Shown here: positions 1-8,411 of the stretch, in pieces
How positions within the stretch are numbered: the first letter of the stretch is position 1
Layout: the number at the start of each line of letters is the position of its first letter
The notes under the pieces: model-generated
The model's database searches: none
What the model was told of the DNA's origin: nothing
What the model saw: only the letters and a program-made list of their open reading frames with translations
NCBI RefSeq assembly: GCF_046233715.1
Contig: NZ_JBJNRJ010000011.1
Span: 1-64,000, forward strand
Reading direction: 5' to 3'
DNA: 64,000 nt
DNA from: Trujillonella humicola
GTDB taxonomy: Bacteria > Actinomycetota > Actinomycetes > Mycobacteriales > Geodermatophilaceae
Program-made: the position numbers and the translations under genes

Positions 1-5
1 AGCTT

Positions 6-35
6 GGTCGCTTCCGATCTTGGAAGGCCTCGACC
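6..35 (-). other. Stem-loop near intron 3' end
   Basis: On the minus strand GGTCG pairs with CGACC and TTCC with GGAA around a six-base loop, with an asymmetric bulge. Its place downstream of the maturase stop suits domain V or VI of the intron, but it lacks the canonical domain V sequence, so the assignment is tentative. Confidence 0.3.
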
Positions 36-89
36 CCATCCCGGCCTCAACTCACACGCGCGAGTCCCTCACACCCACCGCAGGTACGA

Positions 90-108
90 AGAGCCCGCAA
101 CGGGCTCT
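90..108. other. Perfect 8-bp hairpin after the maturase stop
   Basis: AGAGCCCG and CGGGCTCT form an 8-bp stem with a 3-base loop immediately 3' of the maturase frame. It could be part of intron domain IV or a terminator for the maturase frame; there is no T-tract. Confidence 0.35.
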
Positions 109-123
109 CCACGGAGGCTGCCG

Positions 124-1585
124 CTATGCGGGGATCAGCGCCCAGGGAGTCGGGATGTTTCCTCGGTAGCGGACCGGGTCACCAGGACCGTTTCCAGGTT
201 GAACAGGATTTTCCCGTCCGCCGACAATGGTCGCCACCGGCCGCCGGGGCCGGTGAATCGTCGGCGGAACTCCGTCCACCTCCAGCGATGCCGCGCCATC
301 AGCCACGACGCGACCCGATGCCATGTGAACGTGGCCAGGGTCGAGAAGGTGTGTTTGCTGACGGCGTGCCGGAAATAGGTGGACCATCCGCGCATAATGA
401 GTCCGAGTCGGACCAGCACGGACGCCGGGGACTGCTGTGACGTCCTGTTCGTCGGGGCGCGCACTTTCGCCTTCAGCGACCGGATCGGCCGCTTGGCGAT
501 GAAGGTGTAGGCGTGCCAGGTGTTCGATCCCCGTTTGCGTTTCCAGTGGATGTGGAAGCCCAGGAAATCGAACCCCTCGGACATGTGCACGGTCCTGGTC
601 TTGGCCTCGGAAAAGGCCAGGCCCATGGTCGCCAACACGCCGCTGATGTCTTCTCGTAAGGCTTCGACGTGGTCACGGCTGCCGTCGCAGAGCACAGCGA
701 AATCGTCGGCGTATCTGACGATCCGCCAGTTCGGCAGCCCCTTGGCCCGACGTCGCTCGCGTCGAGAGCGGGTGGACATGGCGCCGCCGGGCTGCCACGG
801 CCGGTGCAGGTGCTTATCGAGCACCGACAGGGCAATGTTGGCCAGCAGCGGCGACAGAATCCCGCCCTGCGGGGTGCCGGTGGGGGTGTCCTGCTTCTCG
901 CCGAGTTCGGTCAGGATCCCGGCTTTGAGGAACGCCTTCACCAACGCCACGACCCGTTTGTCCTTCACCCGCAGCCGAACCCGATCCAGCAGGGCGGTGT
1001 GCGAGATCCGGTCAAAACACGCCTCGATGTCGGCGTCCAACACCCATCGGTAGCCGTGGGTGCCGAACAGCTGGATCTCGGCGATCGCGTCGTGGGCCCG
1101 CCGGTTCGGCCGGAACCCGTAGGAGACCGGCTGGAAGTCGGCCTCGAAGATCGGTTCCGCACCAACTTCAACGCGGCCTGGACCACCCGATCGGCGACGG
1201 TGGGGATGCCGAGACTTCTCAGCTTTCCCGAGCCATGGCCCTTCGGGATCAACCGTTGACGGACCGGCATCGGGCGAAACGTTCCGCCCTTGACCTGTGC
1301 CCGCAGGTCGTCCAGAAACCCGGGAACGCCGACCGTCTGCTCAACGGCGTCGACGGTCCAGCCGTCCACGCCGGGAGTGTTCCGACCGCTGTTCCCCGCG
1401 ACCCGGCCGAACGCCACGAGCAGCGTCGCCGGATCGTGCACGAGATTGAACAGGTCGTCGAACCGGCGGCCAGGATCGGCCACCGCCCAACGGTGAAGCT
1501 TGGCCTGCATTCCCGATACCCGGTCCCGAGGATCACTCCCGAGGGCCGAGCCACCCGCATTCACGGGTGGATCTTTCGGCATCAC
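124..1585 (-). pseudogene. ltrA: Group II intron reverse transcriptase/maturase, two frameshifts
   Basis: The protein carries the RT core (NTPGVDGWT, then RLIPKGHGSGKLRSLGIPT, a TPQGGILSPLL palm motif and the catalytic YADD) followed by an intron-maturase domain (GWSTYFRHAVSKHTF). Reading is broken twice. Near 1159 one base is missing: frame 965-1585 drifts after ALKLV, and frame 135-1043 continues with FDRISHTALL. Near 173 a second base is missing: the frame should end YRYRGNIPTPW at 124 but drifts to a premature stop at 135. Restoring one base at each point gives a normal maturase of about 485 residues. The catalytic residues remain, so this is either a recently dead copy or an assembly error. 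Confidence 0.85.
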
Positions 1586-2185
1586 AGTGTCCTTGTCTTC
1601 TCGTTTCCGCTGCCGCCCTTTCCCATGTGCCGGGCTCTCCCCGGCTCGGAGTACTACGGCGGCTCCGCCCCGTTCCGACCCGATCGGTCAACGGTGAACC
1701 CAACCCCTGCGCCGTGCCGGCCGCACAGAAAGGGGGTGAGGACCGGAACGGTTCCCACGTTCACTGATATTCGTTCGACGGGGGAGGAGTCCCACTTTGT
1801 CCCTGCGGCATCGTCATGGCTACGCCGTGGACATTCACCATGACCTCCCGGCAGGCGCATCCATACCCGCCTAGAAGTTGTTCCTGCCGGACCCCAATGA
1901 GCGCCCGACAGGTTGCGCACCGCTCCCGGCCCATATCCGCCAGATTGAAAGCCGGTAGACACTTGAGAGACGTAATAGCGCGGGTTCCTCGCGTACTCCT
2001 TCCCATCACGCTCGCCGGACCCGAACCATCTGGCAGTGCTGATCCGTCCCGGCTTTGTCAGGGCTGCTCCCACCCGCCCCGGCACCTTCCGGGGCGAGCT
2101 GCCCTCAGCTACACCGCCCTGCCACGACAGGGTCAGCGGTGGTGGTCTCTCACCTCCACTCGAACATCAGCGCCTCGTGGCGCAC

Positions 2186-2957
2186 GGACGCCTCGATCAA
2201 TCTGTCCTCGGTCGCCTCGAGCCTGACCACGGCCTCGGCGCGGGCGATGCTGGCGGCGATGATCGCCGGCGAGCAGGATCCCCAGGCGCTGGCCGAGGTG
2301 GCCAAGGGCAAGATGCGCCGCAAGATCCCGGCCCTGACCGAGGCCCTGACCGGGCACTTCGACGCCCAGCACGCTCAGCTCGCGCGGAGCATGCTGGGCC
2401 GGATCGAGGCGATCGAGACGGCGCTGGCCGAGCTGAACGCGGTCATTACCGCCGCCTTCGAGCCCTGGGCGCACCAGCTGGAGCTGCTGCAGACCATTCC
2501 GGGGGTGGGGGAGAAGGTCGCCCAGGTGATCATCGCCGAGACCGGCGCGGACATGTCCCGCTTCCCGACACCGGAGCACCTGGCCTCCTGGGCCGGGGTG
2601 GCTCCGGGAACGCGGGAGTCCGCGGGCAAGCGGTATCCGGTCCGCCCGCCGCACGGCAACAAGTGGCTGACCGCGATGCTGGTCGAGGCCGCCGGCTCGG
2701 TGGGGCGTATGAAGGGCGCCAACTACCTGGCCGCCCAACACGCCCGGCTCACCAGCCGGCGCGGCATGGCGCGCGCCCAGCTCGCGGTCGGCCACTCGAT
2801 CCTGGTCTCGGCCTACTGGATGCTCACCCGCGACGAGCCCTACCAGGATCTCGGCCCAGAGTGGCTGGCCCGCCGCAACGACGAGGCGCATGCCCGCCGG
2901 CTGGTGGCTCAGCTCGAGCGGCTCGGGCACACCGTCGTCCTCGACCCGGCCGCCTGA
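2186..2957 (+). pseudogene. IS110-family transposase, 3' half only
   Basis: The 256 residues correspond to the C-terminal half of an IS110/IS116/IS902 transposase: the linker helices (DASINLSSVASSL, KGKMRRKIPALTEAL), then the Tnp_20 domain with the helix-hairpin motif QTIPGVGEKVAQVI, the TRESAGKRY stretch containing the conserved serine, and GNKWLTAMLVEAA. The N-terminal DEDD (RuvC-like) catalytic domain is absent; coding sequence begins abruptly at the intron 5' end at 2185. An apparent upstream extension to 2055 is intron sequence, not protein. The fragment cannot be an active transposase. The sequence after the stop to about 3050 may hold the IS right end. Confidence 0.85.
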
Positions 2958-3189
2958 AGGACAACTGCAGAACTACTGCGGACGGGCTTCGCCCGCCCCG
3001 CGCTGACGCGCGCCTGCAGCACCGTTATTCACGGGTCTGTAACCCTTTGTGATCTTGTATCGCAGCCTCTGGCGATGAGAATGCTGCTGTCGTCGGCGAC
3101 GTCGTCCGTCACTGGTGCGGGAGAGCCCGCAGAGGTGTTCGGCGCGGGGTCCTCGGGTGCCCCGCTGATCTGCTGTCCGTCCGCGCAGT

Positions 3190-3831
3190 TCAGGGGGCGG
3201 CGTCGTCCTCTGCCGCTGTCGGCACGTCGTTCGGCGGGCTTCCGGGCGACGCCCCCAGCCCAGCCAGCAGAGCGCGGAACCCGCGCATCAGCACCTGCCC
3301 GCGATCCAGGTCCTCCGCGTCGCGCAGCACCTGGGCGAGAACGGGCATTCCGGCGGTCTCCGCGGCCCCGGCGTCCTGCCGGAGCGCACAGATCCATCCC
3401 ACCAGGTAGGCGTGGGCGATGACGAATGCCTCGGCCGGGGACGTATCGAGTTCCTGAGCCAGCAGCAGCCGCGCCAGCCGGTCGGATTCCTGGAGCGGCC
3501 GGTGGCCGTCGCGGCCCTCGGTGGCCAGATAGGCGATGACGTCGGGAAACGGCCCCATCGCCACGGCCATGCGGCGCAGAGATCGTTCCTCCGTGGCCAT
3601 GAGATCTGCCTCGGCCTCGTCGTCTTCCGCCGGCTCGACCGCCGTGACGGCGTCGATGACGGCATTCCGTAGTTCGTCGACCCCGCCGGGCAGGTGGTGG
3701 TAGAGCGACGGGCGCTGTACCCCGAGCCGCTCGGCGACCGCGTTGAGCGTCAAAGAGGACAGCCCGCGCTCGGCCGTGATCGCTACACCGGCGGTGACGA
3801 CGTCGGCGCGCGAGAACCGCGGCCTGGTCAC
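3190..3831 (-). CDS. TetR/AcrR-family transcriptional regulator
   Basis: A 213-residue protein with an N-terminal TetR helix-turn-helix at about residues 8-55 (FSRADVVTAGVAITAERG, then SLTLNAVAERLGVQRPSLYHHL) and an all-helical C-terminal ligand domain. It is divergent from the P450 gene. Two near-identical palindromes, CCTACG-N3-CGTAGG, lie in the divergent gap (3945) and before the SDR at 5644, each 7-8 bases upstream of a -35 box, so this protein is the obvious candidate to bind both. The ligand is unknown. Confidence 0.9.
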   Translation of the reverse strand: MTRPRFSRADVVTAGVAITAERGLSSLTLNAVAERLGVQRPSLYHHLPGGVDELRNAVIDAVTAVEPAEDDEAEADLMATEERSLRRMAVAMGPFPDVIAYLATEGRDGHRPLQESDRLARLLLAQELDTSPAEAFVIAHAYLVGWICALRQDAGAAETAGMPVLAQVLRDAEDLDRGQVLMRGFRALLAGLGASPGSPPNDVPTAAEDDAAP

Positions 3832-3944
3832 GTCGTCGACCTCCCCTCATCGCTCCGGCGGCGGTTTTCGTAGCCGGTTGGTGCGCCCGATGGCGAGCGG
3901 ACCTCAACGAGACCGGCGTACGCCAACGTACCGCCGGCCGCCGC

Positions 3945-3959
3945 CCTACGCACCGTAGG
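3945..3959. promoter_or_regulatory. Operator A1, palindrome CCTACG-CAC-CGTAGG
   Basis: A perfect 6-3-6 inverted repeat in the gap between the TetR gene and the P450 gene, eight bases upstream of the P450 -35 box. The same arms recur at 5463-5481 before the SDR. A second, unrelated 10-bp palindrome GGCGTACGCC lies at 3915-3924, closer to the TetR start. Confidence 0.75.
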
Positions 3960-3967
3960 TTTGTTCA

Positions 3968-3996
3968 TTGACGTGACGTGGATCACCCCCTAGCGT
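3968..3996 (+). promoter_or_regulatory. Promoter for P450-ferredoxin operon
   Basis: A -35 box TTGACG (3968-3973) and -10 box TAGCGT (3991-3996) with 17-bp spacing. Sequence and spacing closely match the promoter at 5488-5517, and both lie directly downstream of an operator A palindrome. The predicted leader before the GTG at 4098 is about 95 nt. Confidence 0.65.
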
Positions 3997-4097
3997 CCCC
4001 GGCCAGCGCCCGGTCCTGACCGGACCGCCGCCTCGGAGGCGCGGTCGCCGACCGCGCCGCGACCTCCGAAGATCCGCCTCGACGAAGGGCTTGCCGG

Positions 4098-5258
4098 GTG
4101 AACGTGAACGACCTGCCAATGGCCGAGAACCGTGACCTCGCCTGGGAGTTGATCCGGCAACAGGGGGAGTCGATCGCCCTGGACGCCACGTTCGCAGTGA
4201 CCAGTCAGCGGACCGTCGAGGCGGTGCTGCGGCATCCCGACGTCTTCTCGTCGAAGCGGGCGTTCGACGCGCTGAACAGTCCCATCCCCATGCCGCCGCT
4301 GACCTTCGATCCCCCGGAGCAGACCCGCTTCCGCCGGATCCTGCAGCCCTTCTTCAGTCCCCGGGCGATCCGCCCGCTGGAGCCGGTCCTGCGCCGCCAC
4401 GTGGTGGACCTGATCGAACCGCTCGTCGAGCGCGGGGAGTGCGACTTCGTCGCCGACGTCGCGGTTCCGTTCCCGGTCCAGACCTTCCTGACGTTCTTCG
4501 GCCTGCCCATGGACCACCTGGACCAGTTCCTGGTCTGGAAGGACGCCATCCTGGATCAGTCGGACCCGCAGGGTGCCGGCAAGGAGGACGCCGACGCCGG
4601 GCACGCCGTCGCGCTGTTCACCTACCTGGGCGAGTTGGTCGCCCGTCGCCGCGGCGTGCCCGGTGAGGACATCCTCAGCGCGCTCCTGTGCGCCGAGGGC
4701 GACGACGCGATGACCGACGAGGAGGTCGTCGGACTCTGCTTCCTGTTCGTCCTGGCGGGCCTGGACACCGTGACCGGCGCCCTGGGCATGGGGATGGAGC
4801 GGTTGGCCAAGTCGCCGGAGCACCAGCGCGAACTGGCCGGCGACCCCGGTCTGGTGCCCGCCGCGGTGGAGGAGCTCGTCCGGCTCGATCCGCCGGCTCC
4901 CTTCACCCCCCGGGTGACAACGCGGGCCGCCGTGGTCGACGGCCACACCGTGCCCGAAGCCTCGATGGTGTCGGCCTACCTCGCGGTCGCGAACCGGGAC
5001 GAGGCGCTGCGCCGGGACCCGCTGGTCATGGACTTCCACCGCGGCGAGAACCCGCATGCCAGCTTCGGGCTGGGCGTGCACCGGTGCCTCGGCGCTCACC
5101 TCGCCCGGTTGGAGATGGCGATCGTCTACGAGGAGTGGCACAAGCGCATCCCGTCCTACGAGGTCGCTCCCGGTACCACCCCGAGGGTCAAGTGGCCACG
5201 GGGAACGCTCGAGCTCGAGTCGCTGCGGCTGCGGTTCCCGGCCGGTGGGGCGGGATGA
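4098..5258 (+). CDS. Cytochrome P450 monooxygenase
   Basis: A 386-residue soluble bacterial P450 with every core motif: I-helix oxygen-binding AGLDT, K-helix ExxR in EELVR, and the heme-thiolate loop FGLGVHRCLG with the cysteine ligand. Length is normal for bacterial class I P450s. Translation likely starts at GTG 4098; GTG 4104 is an alternative. The stop overlaps the ferredoxin start (ATGA), so the two are probably translationally coupled. No ferredoxin reductase is present in the window. Substrate is unknown; the mycofactocin-type SDR and aldehyde dehydrogenase downstream suggest the hydroxyl it creates is oxidised further to an acid. Confidence 0.95.
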   Translation: MNVNDLPMAENRDLAWELIRQQGESIALDATFAVTSQRTVEAVLRHPDVFSSKRAFDALNSPIPMPPLTFDPPEQTRFRRILQPFFSPRAIRPLEPVLRRHVVDLIEPLVERGECDFVADVAVPFPVQTFLTFFGLPMDHLDQFLVWKDAILDQSDPQGAGKEDADAGHAVALFTYLGELVARRRGVPGEDILSALLCAEGDDAMTDEEVVGLCFLFVLAGLDTVTGALGMGMERLAKSPEHQRELAGDPGLVPAAVEELVRLDPPAPFTPRVTTRAAVVDGHTVPEASMVSAYLAVANRDEALRRDPLVMDFHRGENPHASFGLGVHRCLGAHLARLEMAIVYEEWHKRIPSYEVAPGTTPRVKWPRGTLELESLRLRFPAGGAG

Positions 5259-5446
5259 GGGTCGAGATCCACTCCGACCGCTGCGTGGGGCACGGGCTGT
5301 GCTACACCGTCGCGCCCGACGTCTTCGAGGACGACGACGATGGCTACGGCCGCGTCCGCGGCGACGGCATGGTCCCGCCGTGCCAGGAGGAGGCGGCGCG
5401 GCGCGGCGCGGCGAACTGTCCCGAGCGTGCGATCGAGCTGACCTGA
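5255..5446 (+). CDS. 3Fe-4S ferredoxin, P450 redox partner
   Basis: A 63-residue ferredoxin with the single-cluster pattern: DRCVGHGLC (C-x5-C) near the N-terminus and NCPERAI near the C-terminus, the arrangement of actinobacterial 3Fe-4S ferredoxins that feed P450s. The ATG overlaps the P450 stop by four bases. It presumably passes electrons to the adjacent P450; the reductase must be encoded elsewhere. Confidence 0.93.
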   Translation: MRVEIHSDRCVGHGLCYTVAPDVFEDDDDGYGRVRGDGMVPPCQEEAARRGAANCPERAIELT

Positions 5447-5462
5447 CCACGGCGACCACGTA

Positions 5463-5481
5463 AACCTACGCGGCGTAGGTT
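5463..5481. promoter_or_regulatory. Operator A2, palindrome AACCTACG-CGG-CGTAGGTT
   Basis: A perfect 8-3-8 inverted repeat sharing the CCTACG/CGTAGG arms of the site at 3945. It sits seven bases before the -35 box of the SDR promoter, giving the same operator-promoter geometry as upstream of the P450. Confidence 0.75.
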
Positions 5482-5487
5482 CACCCG

Positions 5488-5517
5488 TTGACGTGAGCCG
5501 GATCACTGGCTTACCGT
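5488..5517 (+). promoter_or_regulatory. Promoter for mycofactocin-type SDR
   Basis: A -35 box TTGACG (5488-5493) and -10 box TACCGT (5512-5517), spacer 18. The spacer shares GTGA and GGATCAC with the promoter at 3968, suggesting the two promoters arose by duplication. Confidence 0.6.
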
Positions 5518-5643
5518 GCCGAACAGTCAGCGGATTGAGCTGATTACACCGCCCGCCGCTCGGGCCTCCGCACGCTCCCGGGTCGGCGCACCCGCGCACC
5601 GGACCGGTCGAGAACCACGCATCGTTGGAGAAGGGAGCGTTCA

Positions 5644-6510
5644 GTGGCTGGACGCATGGAAGGCAGGGTCGCCCTGATCACCGGGGCGGCTCGCGGACAG
5701 GGTCGGTCGCACGCGGTCCGGCTGGCGCAGGAGGGTGCCGACATCATCGCCGTCGACATCTGCCGGCAGATCGAGTCCAATCCCTATCCGCTGGCGACCG
5801 AGGAGGACCTGGCCGAGACCGTGCGCCTGGTCGAGGGACTCGACCGTCGCGTCGTCGGGCGAGTGGCGGACGTGCGCGAGCGTGCGGAGTTGACCGCGGC
5901 CGTCGAGGCGGGCGTCGCCGAGCTGGGGCGGCTCGACGCGATCGTCGCGAACGCGGGGATCCTGCCCATGGCCATGGGTCACCCGGACCCGATGGACTTC
6001 GTCGACGCCGTCGACGTCGACCTGATCGGCGTGCTGAACAGCGTCGCCGCCGGGCTGCGGCACTTGCCGGAGCGCGGCGCGATCGTCATCACCGGGTCGA
6101 CAGCGGCGATGATGCCCAACACCACGGACAACCCGATGATGGGTCCCGGCAGTGCCGGCTACGGCTGGGCGAAGCGGGTACTGGTCGAGTACACGGAGCA
6201 ACTCGCGCTGCAGCTCGCCCCGCGATTCATCCGGGTCAACGCGGTCCACCCGACGAACGTCAATACTCACCTGCTGCACAATGACGGCCTCTACGCCATG
6301 TTCCGGCCAGACCTCGAGAAGCCGACCCGCGAGGACGTCGAACCGGCCTTCGCGATGTTCCAGGCCATGCCGATCCCGTACGTCGAACCGGTCGACATCT
6401 CCAACCTCGTGCTGTTCCTGGCCTCCGAGGAATCTCGCTATGTCACCGGCCAGAACATCCGGGTCGATGCGGGGTCGCTGCTCAAGTTCCCCCAGGGACC
6501 GCCCAGCTGA
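5644..6510 (+). CDS. Mycofactocin-dependent-type short-chain dehydrogenase
   Basis: A 288-residue SDR of the mycofactocin-coupled (carveol dehydrogenase-like) subfamily. The family-typical opening MAGRMEGRVALITGAARGQG gives the Rossmann glycine motif; ADIIAVDIC and NAGI follow, with catalytic S-T and Y-G-W-A-K. The insert relative to ordinary SDRs is kept. GTG 5644 is chosen because it restores the conserved opening and has an AAGGGAG ribosome site; ATG 5656 is less likely. Members use tightly bound NAD and are thought to hand electrons to mycofactocin. No mycofactocin biosynthesis genes are in the window. Likely oxidises the alcohol made by the P450. Confidence 0.88.
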   Translation: MAGRMEGRVALITGAARGQGRSHAVRLAQEGADIIAVDICRQIESNPYPLATEEDLAETVRLVEGLDRRVVGRVADVRERAELTAAVEAGVAELGRLDAIVANAGILPMAMGHPDPMDFVDAVDVDLIGVLNSVAAGLRHLPERGAIVITGSTAAMMPNTTDNPMMGPGSAGYGWAKRVLVEYTEQLALQLAPRFIRVNAVHPTNVNTHLLHNDGLYAMFRPDLEKPTREDVEPAFAMFQAMPIPYVEPVDISNLVLFLASEESRYVTGQNIRVDAGSLLKFPQGPPS

Positions 6511-6604
6511 CCTGCGGCGCAGCCCGTCGGGGAACCGTCGGCGCGCATCCACCCGGATGGCTCATCGAGTCGTCACCCACATCGCTCGTGCACGAGAGGG
6601 TTCC

Positions 6605-8059
6605 ATGAACATCAGCGGGCAGCGGATGCTCATCGCGGGAGAGCTGGTCGAGGCGACCGGCGGCCGCGAGTACGACAACATCAACCCGGCCACCGAAGAG
6701 GTGATCGGCACGGCGCCGGACGCCGGCCAGGAGGACGTCGAGAGAGCGGTCACCGCCGCGCGGACGGCGTTCGACGACGGCCGGTGGGCCACCGACGTGT
6801 CCTTCCGGCAGCACTGTCTGCGGCAGCTGCAGGACCAGCTCCGCAAGGACGTCGAGCGGATCCGCAGTGCCCACACGGCCGAGGTGGGCATGCCGGTCGC
6901 CCTCGCCATGGGGATCGGGGTCGACGGGCCGATCGAGAACCTCTCCTACTACACCGACATGATCGGCGAATTCGAGTGGACGCGGTCGCTCCCGTCCAAG
7001 GAGATCATGGGTGGCTCCGCTCGGCGGGTGATCCGCAAGGAGCCCGCCGGAGTGGTGTCGGCGATCACGCCGTGGAACTACCCGTTCCAGCTGAACCTGA
7101 CCAAGATCGGCGCCTCTCTCGCGGCCGGCTGCACGGTGGTGCTCAAGCCCGCACCCGACACGCCGTGGTCGGGGACCCTGCTGGCCGCTGCCGCGGCCGA
7201 GACCGACCTGCCGCCAGGCGTCCTGAACGTCCTGACGACGTCGGACAACGCGGTGGCCGAGCTCATGACCACGCACCGGGACGTCGACCAGATCACCTTC
7301 ACCGGGTCGACCGCCACCGGGCGCCGGATCATGCGCAACGCCGCCGAGACCGTCAAGCGGGTATCCCTGGAACTGGGGGGCAAGTCCGCGGCGATCGTGC
7401 TGGACGACGCCCTGCTGGAGCTCGCCGTGGCGATGACCGCGGGCGGTGCGTGCATGCACGCGGGACAGGGGTGCGCGTTGCAGACCCGGCTGCTCGTGCC
7501 GTATTCGCTCATGGACCGGGCCGCCGAGATCGCCGCAGGCGTGCTGTCCCAGCTGAAGTACGGCGATCCCACCGATCCCAGCACCATGATGGGCCCGGTC
7601 ATCAACCGGACCCAGCACGAGAAGATCCTGGGGTACCTCGAGGTCGGGAAGGCCGACGGCCGGCTGGTGACCGGTGGGGGGCCGGCGACGCAGTTCGACC
7701 GCGGCTTCTGGATCCAGCCGACCGTCTTCGCGGACATCCCCGCCGGCAGCCGGCTGGCACAGGAGGAGATCTTCGGGCCGGTGCTCGCGATCGTCGGCTT
7801 CGACGACGACGACGACGCCGTGCGGATCGCGAACGACTCTCCCTACGGACTCTCCGGCGGGGTGTACAGCGGCGACGTCGATCGGGCGATGCGAGTGGCC
7901 GACCGCCTGCGGACCGGCACGATCGCGGTCAACGGCGCGCAGTGGTTCGACGTCGAGTCGCCCTTCGGCGGGTACAAGCAGAGCGGCCTCGGCCGCGAAT
8001 GGGGTCCCGAGGGTCTGGAGGACTTCCTCGAGACCAAGACGGTCAGCTTCCCCGCCTGA
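6605..8059 (+). CDS. NAD(P)-dependent aldehyde dehydrogenase
   Basis: A 484-residue ALDH-superfamily enzyme with NAD-binding TPWNYP and FTGSTATGRR, the catalytic glutamate in LELGGKSA and catalytic cysteine in GQGCALQTR; the C-terminal FGGYKQSGLGRE is present. The ATG at 6605 is preceded by GAGAGGGTTCC. It follows the SDR by 94 bases and presumably shares its transcript. Role by context: oxidation of the aldehyde produced by P450 plus SDR to a carboxylate ready for CoA activation. Confidence 0.93.
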   Translation: MNISGQRMLIAGELVEATGGREYDNINPATEEVIGTAPDAGQEDVERAVTAARTAFDDGRWATDVSFRQHCLRQLQDQLRKDVERIRSAHTAEVGMPVALAMGIGVDGPIENLSYYTDMIGEFEWTRSLPSKEIMGGSARRVIRKEPAGVVSAITPWNYPFQLNLTKIGASLAAGCTVVLKPAPDTPWSGTLLAAAAAETDLPPGVLNVLTTSDNAVAELMTTHRDVDQITFTGSTATGRRIMRNAAETVKRVSLELGGKSAAIVLDDALLELAVAMTAGGACMHAGQGCALQTRLLVPYSLMDRAAEIAAGVLSQLKYGDPTDPSTMMGPVINRTQHEKILGYLEVGKADGRLVTGGGPATQFDRGFWIQPTVFADIPAGSRLAQEEIFGPVLAIVGFDDDDDAVRIANDSPYGLSGGVYSGDVDRAMRVADRLRTGTIAVNGAQWFDVESPFGGYKQSGLGREWGPEGLEDFLETKTVSFPA

Positions 8060-8411
8060 CGCGTGCGCCGTTCGGTGCCCGTCAGGGCGCCGCTGCCACC
8101 TCGTCCCATCGGCACGGGGTGGCCAACGGCGGTGCACACGGCGGTGAGCCCGGCGGCCGGCGGTTCCCGGTCAGGGAGTCGCCCGTGAGGGGCAACGACT
8201 CGCCGCCGTGCCCCAACCGTCGGCTCGTTGTTAGCCAAGTCACAGGATCGTCACGATGACCGCGCACCGGGACGCACGCCTGCATTTTGGGTGTAGATAT
8301 CTAACTGATTCCCGGTTCAACCGCAGCACCCCCTGATCCACGACACGGTGCTCGACCGCGACGCTCGCGAGCGGGACGGCGGCCCACAGAGTCCCTCCGA
8401 AGGAGAAGCAG
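8060..8411. other. Intergenic region, 352 bp
   Basis: No gene is visible. The first 220 bases are GC-rich with weak inverted repeats but no convincing terminator. From about 8280 composition becomes AT-richer, where the operator C element at 8293 and presumably the promoter of the binding-protein gene lie. GAAGGAG-type ribosome site just before 8412. Confidence 0.5.
8293..8311 (+). promoter_or_regulatory. Operator C element upstream of binding lipoprotein 1
   Basis: GTAGATATCTAACTGATTC. The core TCTAACTGATTC matches TCTACCTGATTC at 36312-36326, which lies in the same orientation upstream of the paralogous binding protein. Related elements occur at 13930, 17394, 23374, 29223, 29910 and 54788. 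Confidence 0.6.

Larger units (their letters stand above)
1..2185 (-). mobile_element. Group II intron, inserted antisense in an IS110 transposase; 3' end outside window
   Basis: Read on the minus strand, the element begins at 2185 with GTGCGCC, matching the GUGYG 5' consensus of bacterial group II introns. About 600 nt of non-coding sequence (domains I-III expected) precede a maturase frame at 1585-124. The IS110 coding sequence resumes exactly beyond 2185, at its DASINLSS stretch. No IS110 5' half is visible in 1-120, so the intron 3' end probably lies left of base 1. Domain V was not assigned with confidence. Family and 5' boundary are well supported; the 3' boundary is unknown. Confidence 0.75.

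Noticed and set aside
90..108. Hairpin considered as intron domain V
   Set aside because: Stem of 8 bp with a 3-base loop does not have the two-base bulge and tetraloop of domain V.
2133..2930. 265-residue minus-strand frame opposite IS110
   Set aside because: Compositional shadow with no recognisable domain.
2036..3052. Alternative-frame and antisense readings over the IS110 remnant
   Set aside because: They are Arg/Gly/Ala-rich shadows of the IS110 frame, which alone shows family motifs.
3968..3980. TTGACG at the P450 promoter as another operator B
   Set aside because: The second arm is absent; it is simply the -35 box, as at 5488 and 36424.
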